The notes under the pieces were generated by a model. That model was not told where the DNA came from, did no database searches, and saw nothing but the letters and a program-made list of their open reading frames with translations. DNA of 64,000 nt from Chitinophagales bacterium (GTDB lineage: Bacteria; Bacteroidota; Bacteroidia; Chitinophagales; LD1), in the NCBI GenBank assembly GCA_019638515.1, contig JAHBTS010000006.1:82301-146300 (forward strand), given 5' to 3'. This document shows, piece by piece, positions 42,438 through 51,225 of this stretch. The position numbers were made by a program, and so were the translations under genes. Positions within the stretch are counted from its first letter, which is position 1; each line of letters starts with the position of its first letter.

Positions 42438-44036
42438 ATGAGTTCGGAAGAACACCTTAAAATCTGTTTAGTAAATGCTCCCGTAATTGGAGTAATGGAG
42501 CCGTGGTACGATACACCCGATTTCGGAAGAACAGGACTCGCTATTCTTGCAGGCTACCTGCGTTCAAAAATGCAGGTTCAAATACAAATTATAGATGCCA
42601 AGCTAGAGCGATTAAATTTTGCCAAAGTACTAGAACGCATACTAGAGTTTAATCCACATATAGTTGGATTTACAGCCTTCACAAACGAAATAAAACCCTC
42701 TGCATACACAGCTGCCCTCATAAAAAAAAATTTACCCGAATGCATCACCGTAATTGGAGGTGTACACATAACAGCCATACCGCGCGAAACCATGCGCGAG
42801 TTCTCATCTTTCGATATAGGTGTGGTTGGTGAAGGCGAAGAAACCCTGCACGAGCTATGCCATGCAGTACTGCACAAAGAAGACATTGCAAAAATTAGGG
42901 GACTTATTTACCGAAAGCAAGACACCTTACAGCAAACACCACCTCGTGCAAGAATAGCCGACCAAGACAGCCTTCCACTACCGGCTTGGGATTTATTGCC
43001 GCCTGCCAAAACTTATTATATACAAAGCGAAAGAGGCTGCCCACTACATTGCATTTTTTGCATGAATCCCAACGGGCGCTATGCAAGAAAACGAAGTGTA
43101 GAAAACGTAATAGAAGAACTTAACCTCATTATTAACCAATATCACCCGCAACGCATAAGCTTTGGAGATGAAATTTTTAGCGTTGATATGGATAGAACAC
43201 GCCAATTGCTCGAGGCAATGATTGAACACAAAATTGGCGAAAAAGTAAAATGGGATGTTCAAACACACGTGCAATACGTAGATTACGAAATGTTTCTCCA
43301 ATTTAAAAAAGCAAACGTAGAAAGAGTTGAATTGGGAATAGAAACTGGCGATTTAGATATGCTCCGTAAACTCGGAAAAGGAACCAACCTCGAAAAAATT
43401 TATGCCGCTGTTGAAGCCGGAAAAAAAGCCAAAGTACCCATCGGAACTTTCTTCTTATTTGGCCAGCCTAACGAAACCATTGAAAGCTTACAGCGCACCG
43501 TAGATTTAGCCGTAAAACTAAACCCGGTTTTACCCATGTTTGGTTTAATGACACCCTATCCCGGAACCGAAGTTGCAAAGATGGCTGCCAAAGGCGAAGG
43601 CGGCTATAGGCTGCTCACCACCAACTGGGATGAATACAACAAACAAATTGGTGGCGCAATGGAATTTGCCAACCTAAGCAGAAGACAAATTGAATGGTTT
43701 CAAGTTAGAGCCTATTTAAAAGTATATTTATTCAATTACCGATACTGGGATTTGCTACTCTTCTTATGGGAATACCGCAAAGCTGCTTTAGAAGTAATAA
43801 AGAAAATTTTACTGAAACGAAACTCCATTACCGAGCATTTAAACCTTAAACCACACGATTACGAAGAGGTAATTTACAGCAACTATAAACCACAAAAAGA
43901 ATCGCTTATAGAAGCACGCGAAAACTGGAATGCGTACCAGATTGAAGAAGCAAAGCGAATTAAAATATTGGCAGCAAACAAAGAAGCAAAACATGATGTT
44001 GAAAAAATTGACAGTACTCAATCTGCCGAATCCTGA
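42438..44036 (+). CDS. B12-binding radical SAM enzyme
   Basis: This 532-residue protein has an N-terminal cobalamin-binding domain (about 10-150; GRTGLAILAGYLRSK, ITVIGGVHITAIPRETM, FDIGVVGEGEETL) followed by a radical SAM domain. The cluster ligands Cys201, Cys205 and Cys208 lie in RGCPLHCIFC, with GDEIFSVD and ELGIETGD further on. Enzymes of this class methylate unactivated carbons or phosphorus, or rearrange ring systems. A helical C-terminal ~120 residues is unassigned. The next gene, of the same class, starts inside its last codons (44 bp overlap), so they are translationally coupled. Substrate unknown. Confidence 0.9.
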   Translation: MSSEEHLKICLVNAPVIGVMEPWYDTPDFGRTGLAILAGYLRSKMQVQIQIIDAKLERLNFAKVLERILEFNPHIVGFTAFTNEIKPSAYTAALIKKNLPECITVIGGVHITAIPRETMREFSSFDIGVVGEGEETLHELCHAVLHKEDIAKIRGLIYRKQDTLQQTPPRARIADQDSLPLPAWDLLPPAKTYYIQSERGCPLHCIFCMNPNGRYARKRSVENVIEELNLIINQYHPQRISFGDEIFSVDMDRTRQLLEAMIEHKIGEKVKWDVQTHVQYVDYEMFLQFKKANVERVELGIETGDLDMLRKLGKGTNLEKIYAAVEAGKKAKVPIGTFFLFGQPNETIESLQRTVDLAVKLNPVLPMFGLMTPYPGTEVAKMAAKGEGGYRLLTTNWDEYNKQIGGAMEFANLSRRQIEWFQVRAYLKVYLFNYRYWDLLLFLWEYRKAALEVIKKILLKRNSITEHLNLKPHDYEEVIYSNYKPQKESLIEARENWNAYQIEEAKRIKILAANKEAKHDVEKIDSTQSAES

Positions 44037-45426
44037 GCAAATTACACGAAGATACATGTGCAGCTATGTTTCTCCGGAGAGCCTTATGCCTCCATTGGAG
44101 CTCATTTCTTGTGCATCCGTAGCACGCCATCACCACCAACTGCAAGTAAATTTGCTCGATGCCATTGCCGAAAAAACAGATACTACACAAACCATTCGCC
44201 AACTAAAAGAATGGAATCCCAATGTTATTGTTGCACTCACAGGCTTTGAATGCTACGAACAAGATGTAAATGTTGTGAGAGAAATTAAACAGCAATTCAC
44301 AAATACCACCTTTATTCTGTTTGGACACTATGCCACTACTTTTCCCGAAGAAACCCTGCGCCATTCCTCTGCAGATTATATAATTTTAGGTGAGCCGGAA
44401 ATTGTGTTAAACAACCTACTTTCAACACTCATCACACAAGGCGATATTGAACAAGTAACAGGAATTGCTTATCTAAAAAACAACCATTTTCACCTTCAAG
44501 GCACAGCCTCCAGAATAAAAGACCCCAACGAACTACCAACTCCCGCATACGATTTACTCCCCCAAACAGGAGCATACTATGAACCGCTGCTTGCACAACC
44601 TTACGGCATGATTCAAACTATGCGTGGCTGCCCGCACCAATGCAACTACTGCGTAAAAAGCTATGGCTCCAAGCTATCGCAATTAACTGTAGATAGAATT
44701 ATAGAAGAAATACAACAGTGGAAACAACTGCATGGCGTAAAAGCCATTCGCTTTATAGACGATACCTTTACCATCAATAAACATAGAACCATTGAATTGT
44801 GTAAGGCAATTATCAACCATCAACTCAACATAGAATGGGCATGCCTCAGCAGAGCCGATGACTTAGATGAAGAACTCTTAACTTGGATGAAAAAATCGGG
44901 CTGCAAAAGAATTTACTTTGGTGTGGAAACCGGCAGCCAACGTATGCTAGATATTTACAAGAAGAATATTAAAAAAGAAGATGCCTTAGAAGCACTACTC
45001 CTCTGCCAAAAAGTAGGTGTAGAAAGCGCTGCCTTCTTTATGGCCGGCCATCCCGATGAAACAGAAAACGATTTTCAAGAATCGCTTGCATTTGCCAAAG
45101 ATGCCCAGTTAAATTACGCTTCTTTTAATCCGCTAACACCTTACCCAGGCACACCATTGTACCAACAATTAAAAGACAAAATTGATTTCAGTATCTATCC
45201 TTACAAAAATGAATGGATAGATAAAACCGTGTACGAAAAATTCGATAAAGATAAAATGCGGTTCTATAAGGGATTCTACCTGCGCCCATCGTACTTCACC
45301 AATAACATAGCGGTATTTAGAAATAATTTTAACCAGATATTTCAATTAGGATGGAGTTTACTGCGTTACCTATTTTGGGATAAACAGTTTGTAATTTCCG
45401 GGCTTAAAGGAGCCAAAGACAGGTAA
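43993..45426 (+). CDS. B12-binding radical SAM enzyme (second copy)
   Basis: This ~478-residue protein has a cobalamin-binding domain (LTVLNLPNPEQITRRYMCSY, LELISCASVARHHHQLQVNLLDA, FILFGHYATTFPEETLRH, ADYIILGEPE) and a radical SAM domain with Cys213, Cys217 and Cys220 in RGCPHQCNYC, then FIDDTFTINKHR and YFGVETGSQRM. I start at ATG 43993 (43996 is equally possible); the open frame continues upstream to 43930, but that part is encoded in the preceding gene and lacks domain sequence. It shares class but not close identity with its neighbour. Stop is 2 bp before the next gene. Function is probably C-methylation or ring chemistry on a glycan or lipid precursor. Confidence 0.88.
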   Translation: MMLKKLTVLNLPNPEQITRRYMCSYVSPESLMPPLELISCASVARHHHQLQVNLLDAIAEKTDTTQTIRQLKEWNPNVIVALTGFECYEQDVNVVREIKQQFTNTTFILFGHYATTFPEETLRHSSADYIILGEPEIVLNNLLSTLITQGDIEQVTGIAYLKNNHFHLQGTASRIKDPNELPTPAYDLLPQTGAYYEPLLAQPYGMIQTMRGCPHQCNYCVKSYGSKLSQLTVDRIIEEIQQWKQLHGVKAIRFIDDTFTINKHRTIELCKAIINHQLNIEWACLSRADDLDEELLTWMKKSGCKRIYFGVETGSQRMLDIYKKNIKKEDALEALLLCQKVGVESAAFFMAGHPDETENDFQESLAFAKDAQLNYASFNPLTPYPGTPLYQQLKDKIDFSIYPYKNEWIDKTVYEKFDKDKMRFYKGFYLRPSYFTNNIAVFRNNFNQIFQLGWSLLRYLFWDKQFVISGLKGAKDR

Positions 45427-45428
45427 GT

Positions 45429-46856
45429 ATGCAACAACGGTTTTATTCTTCTGCTTCCTATTTTCTATTAGTTGCAGCAGCAGTTTGGATGTTGGGATGG
45501 TTGGCATTGGCAGCCACGTTTACACATCCTAATGCCGAAGATTTATCGCTTTCGCATCCAACCTTTACGGTAGGACGCTTTCAATTTGTGGTACACACTT
45601 TGGCTACGTACGATGGCAGATTTTTCTTAAACCTATTACACACTTTTACACCCTTGGCTTACGGCAGTTATGCCACATATCCTTATATGGCATTAGGCAG
45701 TTTAGCTCTTTTCATTGCTGCCGTTTACTTTATTTTCGATACGCTCTTCTATGCAAAAAAAAGTATCAAACTGCTTTTTAGTTTACTTTTTACAGGCATT
45801 TACTTTTTGGTAACTCCATCTATACTGCATCAATTGTATTGGATGAGCAGCAGCATGGTTTACTTATGGTCGTGGATATTTTTTTTATTCTGCTGTGGCT
45901 CACTTATTCGAGCCATGCAAGTATCATCTGAGCAAACAAACAATTGGTGGGAATGGCTAGCGCTACTCTTACTGCCGGCCTCGATAGGAATAAACGAAAT
46001 GATGTTGCCGCTCAATGTGTGCTTACTGCTATATACCTTGGCTTATGGTTACTACAATTCAAAATTAGGCTTTGCAGTTTTCTTTGCTGCCATCGGCACT
46101 ATGTTCATTGCATTTTTTGTAGTGTCGCCCGGCATTACACAGCGTATTTTTATTGAAAGCAGCCGAATAGAAAACTATTCCTTTACTCACAAATTAAGCA
46201 TTAGTTTACAGCATCTGAGTTTATACACGGTGCAATTTTTTCTGCATCCTGTTATTCTATTTTCTTTAGCGCTTTTAGCTTGTTTTAAATCTGCATTTAC
46301 AGTTAAAAGCAGGGTGTTTCCGTATTTGCCTTTTCGGTTTATCTTTTTTGCAATTTCTACTCTGCTACTGGCATGGAGCATGATTTCAACATACTATTTG
46401 CCTATGGGGGGAGCAGAGCATTTTCCACATAGAATATTTAATTCTGTGGCAGTATTATTCATGCTTCTATTGGCAATTGGAGCACTAGAAAACCTTCCGA
46501 ATATTGCCATTTCAAATACGCTTAAAATGCTTGTATGTATATTGTGGATTGGCAGTATTTTTTTGTCTGAAAACAACAATATCAACTTAATACGTACCGA
46601 ATTTTCTAGTGGCCAGTTAAGCACTTATTCCAATGCCATGAAACTTAGGCATACTCAACTTGAAGCGGTACGAAACACTCAAGCCCGTTACAAGCTTGCC
46701 ATCATAGATACTATTCCTTGCTATCCTACCAGCATTAGCAGAAGCAGCGATATAAAAAGAAATCGCAACGCTCCACATTGGAATACAGCTTATGAATTGT
46801 TTTACGATATTGATGCCATTGCGCTAAAAGGAGATACAGTAAATGTTGGCCAATAA
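45429..46856 (+). CDS. Polytopic membrane protein, possibly DUF6056/GT-C-like
   Basis: This 475-residue protein has about 10 predicted transmembrane segments. The first periplasmic loop is AATFTHPNAEDLSLS followed by YDGRFFLNLLHTF, a pattern of acid residues near the end of the first helix that recalls GT-C glycosyltransferases and the DUF6056 group. The C-terminal ~80 residues are soluble (RTEFSSGQLSTYSNAMKLRHTQ). If it is a GT-C enzyme, it would use a polyprenyl-phosphate sugar made by the neighbouring GT2 proteins. The call is based on topology only. It overlaps the next small gene by 14 bp. Confidence 0.6.
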   Translation: MQQRFYSSASYFLLVAAAVWMLGWLALAATFTHPNAEDLSLSHPTFTVGRFQFVVHTLATYDGRFFLNLLHTFTPLAYGSYATYPYMALGSLALFIAAVYFIFDTLFYAKKSIKLLFSLLFTGIYFLVTPSILHQLYWMSSSMVYLWSWIFFLFCCGSLIRAMQVSSEQTNNWWEWLALLLLPASIGINEMMLPLNVCLLLYTLAYGYYNSKLGFAVFFAAIGTMFIAFFVVSPGITQRIFIESSRIENYSFTHKLSISLQHLSLYTVQFFLHPVILFSLALLACFKSAFTVKSRVFPYLPFRFIFFAISTLLLAWSMISTYYLPMGGAEHFPHRIFNSVAVLFMLLLAIGALENLPNIAISNTLKMLVCILWIGSIFLSENNNINLIRTEFSSGQLSTYSNAMKLRHTQLEAVRNTQARYKLAIIDTIPCYPTSISRSSDIKRNRNAPHWNTAYELFYDIDAIALKGDTVNVGQ

Positions 46857-47307
46857 AGTAACAACCATTGCGGCTAGAATATTTTTGTTTGCAGCAATAG
46901 CAATACTGCTGCTCTATGTGCACACACAGCGTAAAAACTACAACCGTGCCTTTAAAGAAATATTCTTTGTGTACCTATACATAGAAGCCGCAGATGCCGA
47001 CTCCATACCTTCCACCAGTCATCTATTAGAAACTATACAACATAATTTCCCTGCTTCACCACCGCGCACTACTATTAAAAATATCATACAACACTTTACG
47101 TTTCATGGCTCTTCGCCCAGCGGCTTCTTTATAGCTAACAAGCAATTAGGCTTTAGTAGAACATTAGCAAACAGCAGTAACCGCATTCAATTTTTCTTTG
47201 TAAAAAACAAGGCTGGTTGGCAAATAGATTCCATAGCAAATGCCGATATTGTGATTGAAAAAATAAATGAACATTCTACGCAACTTAAAGCATTTAGCAA
47301 GCAATAG
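46843..47307 (+). CDS. Small membrane-anchored protein of unknown function
   Basis: This 154-residue protein has one N-terminal transmembrane helix (about 8-27, RIFLFAAIAILLLYVHT) and a soluble domain of ~125 residues, probably periplasmic. That part has no recognised motif (HNFPASPPRTTIKNIIQHFTFHG, QLGFSRTLANSSNRIQFFFVKN). It overlaps the preceding polytopic protein by 14 bp and so is probably an accessory subunit or co-regulated partner. A run of 11 T follows at 47365. Function unknown. Confidence 0.6.
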   Translation: MLANKVTTIAARIFLFAAIAILLLYVHTQRKNYNRAFKEIFFVYLYIEAADADSIPSTSHLLETIQHNFPASPPRTTIKNIIQHFTFHGSSPSGFFIANKQLGFSRTLANSSNRIQFFFVKNKAGWQIDSIANADIVIEKINEHSTQLKAFSKQ

Positions 47308-47424
47308 CAGCAATACTATTTTATGTGCACTGCTTACTTTAAAAAGTCAATAGCCGAAGAGTAATTTTTTTTTTTAACCTTTCGGAAAATAAAATGCACC
47401 GCTCGCATTCACACAACATAAACC

Positions 47425-48447
47425 ATGCTACATAAACAAGTAATAAATACAGCACTTATTGGAGTTGGCTACTGGGGAAAAAATATTCTCCGAAACTTAG
47501 TGCAGCATCCACAATCCGGCAATATATGGGTTTGCGACAGCAGCAATACCATGCTACACGATGCCACAGCACAATATCGCATTGCAGGCATACTTGAAAA
47601 AGCAGAACAAGTATTTGCTTTTGAAGGCATAGATGCCGTGGCAATAGCAACACCAACTTCTACACATTACAATTTAGCCAAGCAAGCACTCTTAGCCGGC
47701 AAGCATGTACTTATTGAAAAGCCGGCTACCACCTCCTCTGCCCAAATTTTGGAACTCATAAAAATTGCCGCAGAAAAGAATTTAACCCTTATGGTAGATC
47801 ACATTTACCTCTACCACCCGGCCATTACAAAACTTAAAGAATTTGTTTCTAACACCGAACAAACCGGCAACTTGCTGTATGTAGATTCTACAAGAATAAA
47901 TCTTGGCATATACCAAACCGATGTAAATGTACTATGGGACTTAGCATGCCACGATATTGCCATTATCAACTACTTAATAAACGAACGTCCAACTGCGGTA
48001 AGAACTATTAGCAGACTAAATCCAATACACCAATTAGAAGACCTTGCTTACATGTTTTTACACTACCAATCTGGTTTAGTAGTGCATATAAACGCCTCTT
48101 GGGCAAGTCCGGTTAAAATGCGAAAAATGATACTGGGAGCCGAAAAGCAAATGATTATTTATGACGATATTGAACCCACCAACAAACTCACCATCTACGA
48201 CTATGAACAAGCTAAAGCAACCGATAAAAACAAAAGTAAACTCACAGATTATCGTTTAGGCAATGCCATCATTCCTAAGTTTGAACACAGCGAAGCACTC
48301 TTTAACGTAGTAAACGCCTTCTACCAATCTATACATACCGCCACACCGCCCATTGCCGATGGGCAAAATGCATTAGAAGTAATTAAAGTATTGGAAGCTG
48401 CACAAAAATCCATAGAATTAGGGGGCGAAATAGTTGAGATTGCATGA
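47425..48447 (+). CDS. Gfo/Idh/MocA-family oxidoreductase
   Basis: This 340-residue protein has the NAD(P)-binding Rossmann motif ALIGVGYWGKNILRNL (10-25) and the catalytic EKP motif Glu98-Lys99-Pro100 in GKHVLIEKPATTS. A DHIYLYHPAITKLKEF segment and a beta-sheet C-terminal domain with DLACHDIAIINYL follow. Members oxidise or reduce sugar carbons. WbpB/WlbA, one member, makes the 3-keto-UDP-sugar that a WbpE-type transaminase consumes, so a link with the left-edge aminotransferase is possible but distant (46 kb). It overlaps the following GT2 by 4 bp (ATGA). Confidence 0.9.
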   Translation: MLHKQVINTALIGVGYWGKNILRNLVQHPQSGNIWVCDSSNTMLHDATAQYRIAGILEKAEQVFAFEGIDAVAIATPTSTHYNLAKQALLAGKHVLIEKPATTSSAQILELIKIAAEKNLTLMVDHIYLYHPAITKLKEFVSNTEQTGNLLYVDSTRINLGIYQTDVNVLWDLACHDIAIINYLINERPTAVRTISRLNPIHQLEDLAYMFLHYQSGLVVHINASWASPVKMRKMILGAEKQMIIYDDIEPTNKLTIYDYEQAKATDKNKSKLTDYRLGNAIIPKFEHSEALFNVVNAFYQSIHTATPPIADGQNALEVIKVLEAAQKSIELGGEIVEIA

Positions 48448-49139
48448 ACTTTTCCATTGTAATATTCATGTTTAACGAAGCCGGAAATATCCGGAAAGTA
48501 TATAGCGATGTTGTGGCACAACTTCAACACATGAATGCTAACTACGAAATAATACTCGTAAACGATGGCAGCACAGACGATACAGGAAAAATATGCCAAC
48601 AACTACAAACCGAATTCCCATACACAAGCATCATTACACACCCCAAAAACCTAGGTATTGGAGCAGCACTCACAGCCGGCTATCATGCAGCCAAAAACGA
48701 ATACGTATGTGCCATTCCTGGCGATGGACAATTCAATATTAAAGAGCTAAGCAACACTAAACCTTTCAACAACAGCACCTATTATTCCTTTTACAGATTA
48801 AAAACCAACTATTCATTTTATAGAAGTTGCTTAACATGGATAAACAGATTGTTTAACCAGCACCTGCTCGGCATATACCTGCGCGATGTAAACTGGATAA
48901 AAGTGTATAGAAAAGAACAACTCCTTGCCGTAAAAACGAAACTCACCAGCTCACTTATAGAAAGCGAAATTTGCGCCAAACTCTATAAAATGAATATCAT
49001 GCCAATTGAAATTCCATCGGAGTATTTACCAAGAACATACGGCATTGCCAAAGGTGGAAGCTGGAAAACCTTGCGCAAAGCAATGATAGAAACATCTAAA
49101 CTCTGGTGGGAAGTACATAAGTTTACCGTTGAAAAATGA
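48444..49139 (+). CDS. Family 2 glycosyltransferase (DPM1-like)
   Basis: This 231-residue protein has the GT2 fold: FSIVIFMFNEAGNIRKVYSDV, EIILVNDGSTDDTG and NLGIGAALTAGYHAA. The DxD-equivalent is the PGDGQF variant (AIPGDGQFN) found in one group of GT2 enzymes. It is soluble, with no membrane anchor. Start ATG overlaps the oxidoreductase stop, and its own stop overlaps the next gene, so it sits in a tight four-gene operon. It probably adds a sugar to a lipid or to the growing glycan. Confidence 0.86.
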   Translation: MNFSIVIFMFNEAGNIRKVYSDVVAQLQHMNANYEIILVNDGSTDDTGKICQQLQTEFPYTSIITHPKNLGIGAALTAGYHAAKNEYVCAIPGDGQFNIKELSNTKPFNNSTYYSFYRLKTNYSFYRSCLTWINRLFNQHLLGIYLRDVNWIKVYRKEQLLAVKTKLTSSLIESEICAKLYKMNIMPIEIPSEYLPRTYGIAKGGSWKTLRKAMIETSKLWWEVHKFTVEK

Positions 49140-49963
49140 AACTCGCTTTAGCACAACTTTTAGTAGAAGGAACCGAACCGGAACGCAATTTTGAACGTGC
49201 CGAAAAACTAATTGCACAAGCAAAAAAAGAACATTGCGATATAGTACTACTCCCCGAAACCATTGATTTTGCTTGGACTCACCCCGATGCGCTCACACAT
49301 GCAAAACCTATTCCCGGAGCATACAGCAATCTATTTTGCGAATTAGCAAAGCACTATCAAATATGGCTCTGTGTTGGCCTAACCGAAAAAACCGAACATT
49401 GTAATTACAACACAGCATTGTTAATAGATACAGCAGGAAATATCATAGGAAAACATCGAAAAATAAACCTACTTACCGTAGAATTTCCGTACTACGCAGT
49501 AGGGCAAAAACTAGAAGTATTCGATACACCCTTTGGCAAAATAGGGCTAAATATTTGTGCCGATAATTACATTGACGCCATAGATATGGCACACACCCTG
49601 GCACGCATGGGCGCGCAACTTATTTTAGCGCCCTCTTCGTGGACGGTAGAGCATTCTATTACCGAAGCTGAGGATCCTTACCGCGATAAATGGATACATC
49701 CACTCAGCGTAATAGCCAAAGCACATGGTATTGTAATTGCCAGCGCCACCAGTGTAGGCTATATTGTTGGCGGTCCATATGAAGGAAAAAAAATGGTAGG
49801 TTGTTCACTCTGCATTGGTAAAAACGGCATTATTGCCCAAGGAGTTTTTAATGAATTTGCCGGAGACCTTGCCATTGCTACATTCGAAATGCCAACAACA
49901 CACTTAAAAGGAACAGAAATAGGATTATCATTACAAAAACAAGGTTTTAAGTTCTATAATTAA
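49136..49963 (+). CDS. Nitrilase-superfamily amidohydrolase, candidate ammonia donor for the next gene
   Basis: This 275-residue protein has the intact Glu-Lys-Cys triad: Glu41 in LLPETIDF, Lys109 in KHRKINLL and Cys141 in LNICADN. The family cleaves C-N bonds of nitriles and amides, including glutamine in NAD synthetase, where a nitrilase domain feeds ammonia to a PP-loop domain. Here it is 2 bp upstream of a stand-alone WbpG-type PP-loop amidotransferase and overlaps the GT2 by 4 bp. I infer that it supplies ammonia to that enzyme. An alternative is direct hydrolysis of an amide intermediate. No signal peptide. Confidence 0.85.
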   Translation: MKLALAQLLVEGTEPERNFERAEKLIAQAKKEHCDIVLLPETIDFAWTHPDALTHAKPIPGAYSNLFCELAKHYQIWLCVGLTEKTEHCNYNTALLIDTAGNIIGKHRKINLLTVEFPYYAVGQKLEVFDTPFGKIGLNICADNYIDAIDMAHTLARMGAQLILAPSSWTVEHSITEAEDPYRDKWIHPLSVIAKAHGIVIASATSVGYIVGGPYEGKKMVGCSLCIGKNGIIAQGVFNEFAGDLAIATFEMPTTHLKGTEIGLSLQKQGFKFYN

Positions 49964-49965
49964 AC

Positions 49966-51162
49966 ATGAATAATTTTGTTGTTGTAAACGGCATAAAACG
50001 AAACATAAACTACCAACGCTGCTCGCGCTGCATTAGCGACAGCACTTGCCCCGGAATTACCTTCGATAAAAATGGCGTTTGCAACTACTGCCATTTACAC
50101 GATAAATGGGAAAAAATGTATCCCAACAACGAACAAGGTCAAGCAATTTGGAATAAACAACTAGAAAAAATAAAACGCGATGGTAAAGGCAAAAAATACG
50201 ATTGCGTAGTAGGCATCAGTGGAGGAAGAGACAGCACTTACATTCTTCATTTAGTAGTTACTAAATATAAATTACGTCCGCTTGCCGTTCATTTCAACGA
50301 TGGTTTCGATAATCCGGTTGGAGGCGAAAACATGATAAATATTACGCGCAAATTAGGGGTTGAACTGCGCACCATTACCAGCGATTGGCGCGAAGCAAAA
50401 GACCTTAAAATTTCTTTCCTTAAAGCATCTGTTCCCGAACTAAACGAAGGCACCGATGTAGGCATTGCTGCGGCATGTTATGGCGTTGCTCATAAAGAAG
50501 GCATTCGCCATGTTATATACGGGCAATCGTTCCGCACCGAAGGCATAAAACCAATGAGTTGGGCATATATGGTAGGCGATTATGTAAACGATGTACAAAA
50601 CAAGTTTGGCAGCGTAAAATTACGCCCATGGAAAGCCGATGACCCCAACTATCATTTAGGTTGGAAAGAACTCTTCTATTACAGCATCATTAAAGGAATT
50701 AAAGCCCATTCGCCCCTATATTACGAACCCTACATTCGTAAAAATGCCGAAGAAATTATTAAAGAAGCATACAACTGGGTATATCCCGGAGCGCATTATT
50801 ACGATGATTTATATTGGGCGCTCATCACCTATGTTCACCGCGTAAAGTTTAATATTGATTTTAGGCTAAATGCCTACAGTGCTTTAGTGCGCGATGCACA
50901 AATGGATCGCAACTGGGCAATAGAAGCCGTAAAAAAGCCTTATGTGATGGAAGACCCGCGCATTATAGATCTTTGCCTAAAGCGCCTTGCCATCTCTCGT
51001 GAACAATTTGATGAGTGGATACAATTGCCACCTAAAACATTTCGCGATTACAATACCGGACACGATACCATGTTATGGCTTCGTCCCTTCATTAAACTTG
51101 CCACCAAAATGGGCTTTATGCCGGAAATTGTGTACGATAAATATTTCCTATGTGGCGAGTAA
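49966..51162 (+). CDS. WbpG-type N-acetyl sugar amidotransferase
   Basis: This 398-residue protein has an N-terminal zinc-binding set Cys19, Cys22, Cys39, Cys42 (RCSRC...CNYC) and the ATP-pyrophosphatase motif SGGRDS at 85-90 followed by TYILHLVVTKYKLRPLAVHFNDGFDN. WYFDMV-like C-terminal parts are absent; instead it has DYVNDVQNKFGSVKLRPW and PGAHYYDDLYWALITYV. It activates an N-acetyl carbonyl with ATP for attack by ammonia, giving an amidine. It is a paralogue of residues 300-664 of the fusion protein at 39519-41513, and unlike that one has no built-in glutaminase. HisH/HisF-type partners are absent. Confidence 0.88.
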   Translation: MNNFVVVNGIKRNINYQRCSRCISDSTCPGITFDKNGVCNYCHLHDKWEKMYPNNEQGQAIWNKQLEKIKRDGKGKKYDCVVGISGGRDSTYILHLVVTKYKLRPLAVHFNDGFDNPVGGENMINITRKLGVELRTITSDWREAKDLKISFLKASVPELNEGTDVGIAAACYGVAHKEGIRHVIYGQSFRTEGIKPMSWAYMVGDYVNDVQNKFGSVKLRPWKADDPNYHLGWKELFYYSIIKGIKAHSPLYYEPYIRKNAEEIIKEAYNWVYPGAHYYDDLYWALITYVHRVKFNIDFRLNAYSALVRDAQMDRNWAIEAVKKPYVMEDPRIIDLCLKRLAISREQFDEWIQLPPKTFRDYNTGHDTMLWLRPFIKLATKMGFMPEIVYDKYFLCGE

Positions 51163-51225
51163 TTGACATTAAATGCTTCAATCCTAGAAGGAATTAAACT
51201 TCAATTTTGAAACTGCTTTTTTAAA

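Noticed and set aside
47365..47375. Run of eleven T as a terminator between the small membrane protein and the oxidoreductase
   Set aside because: No convincing stem precedes the tract; only a weak CCGAA/TTCGG pairing flanks it, so a terminator call is not supported.
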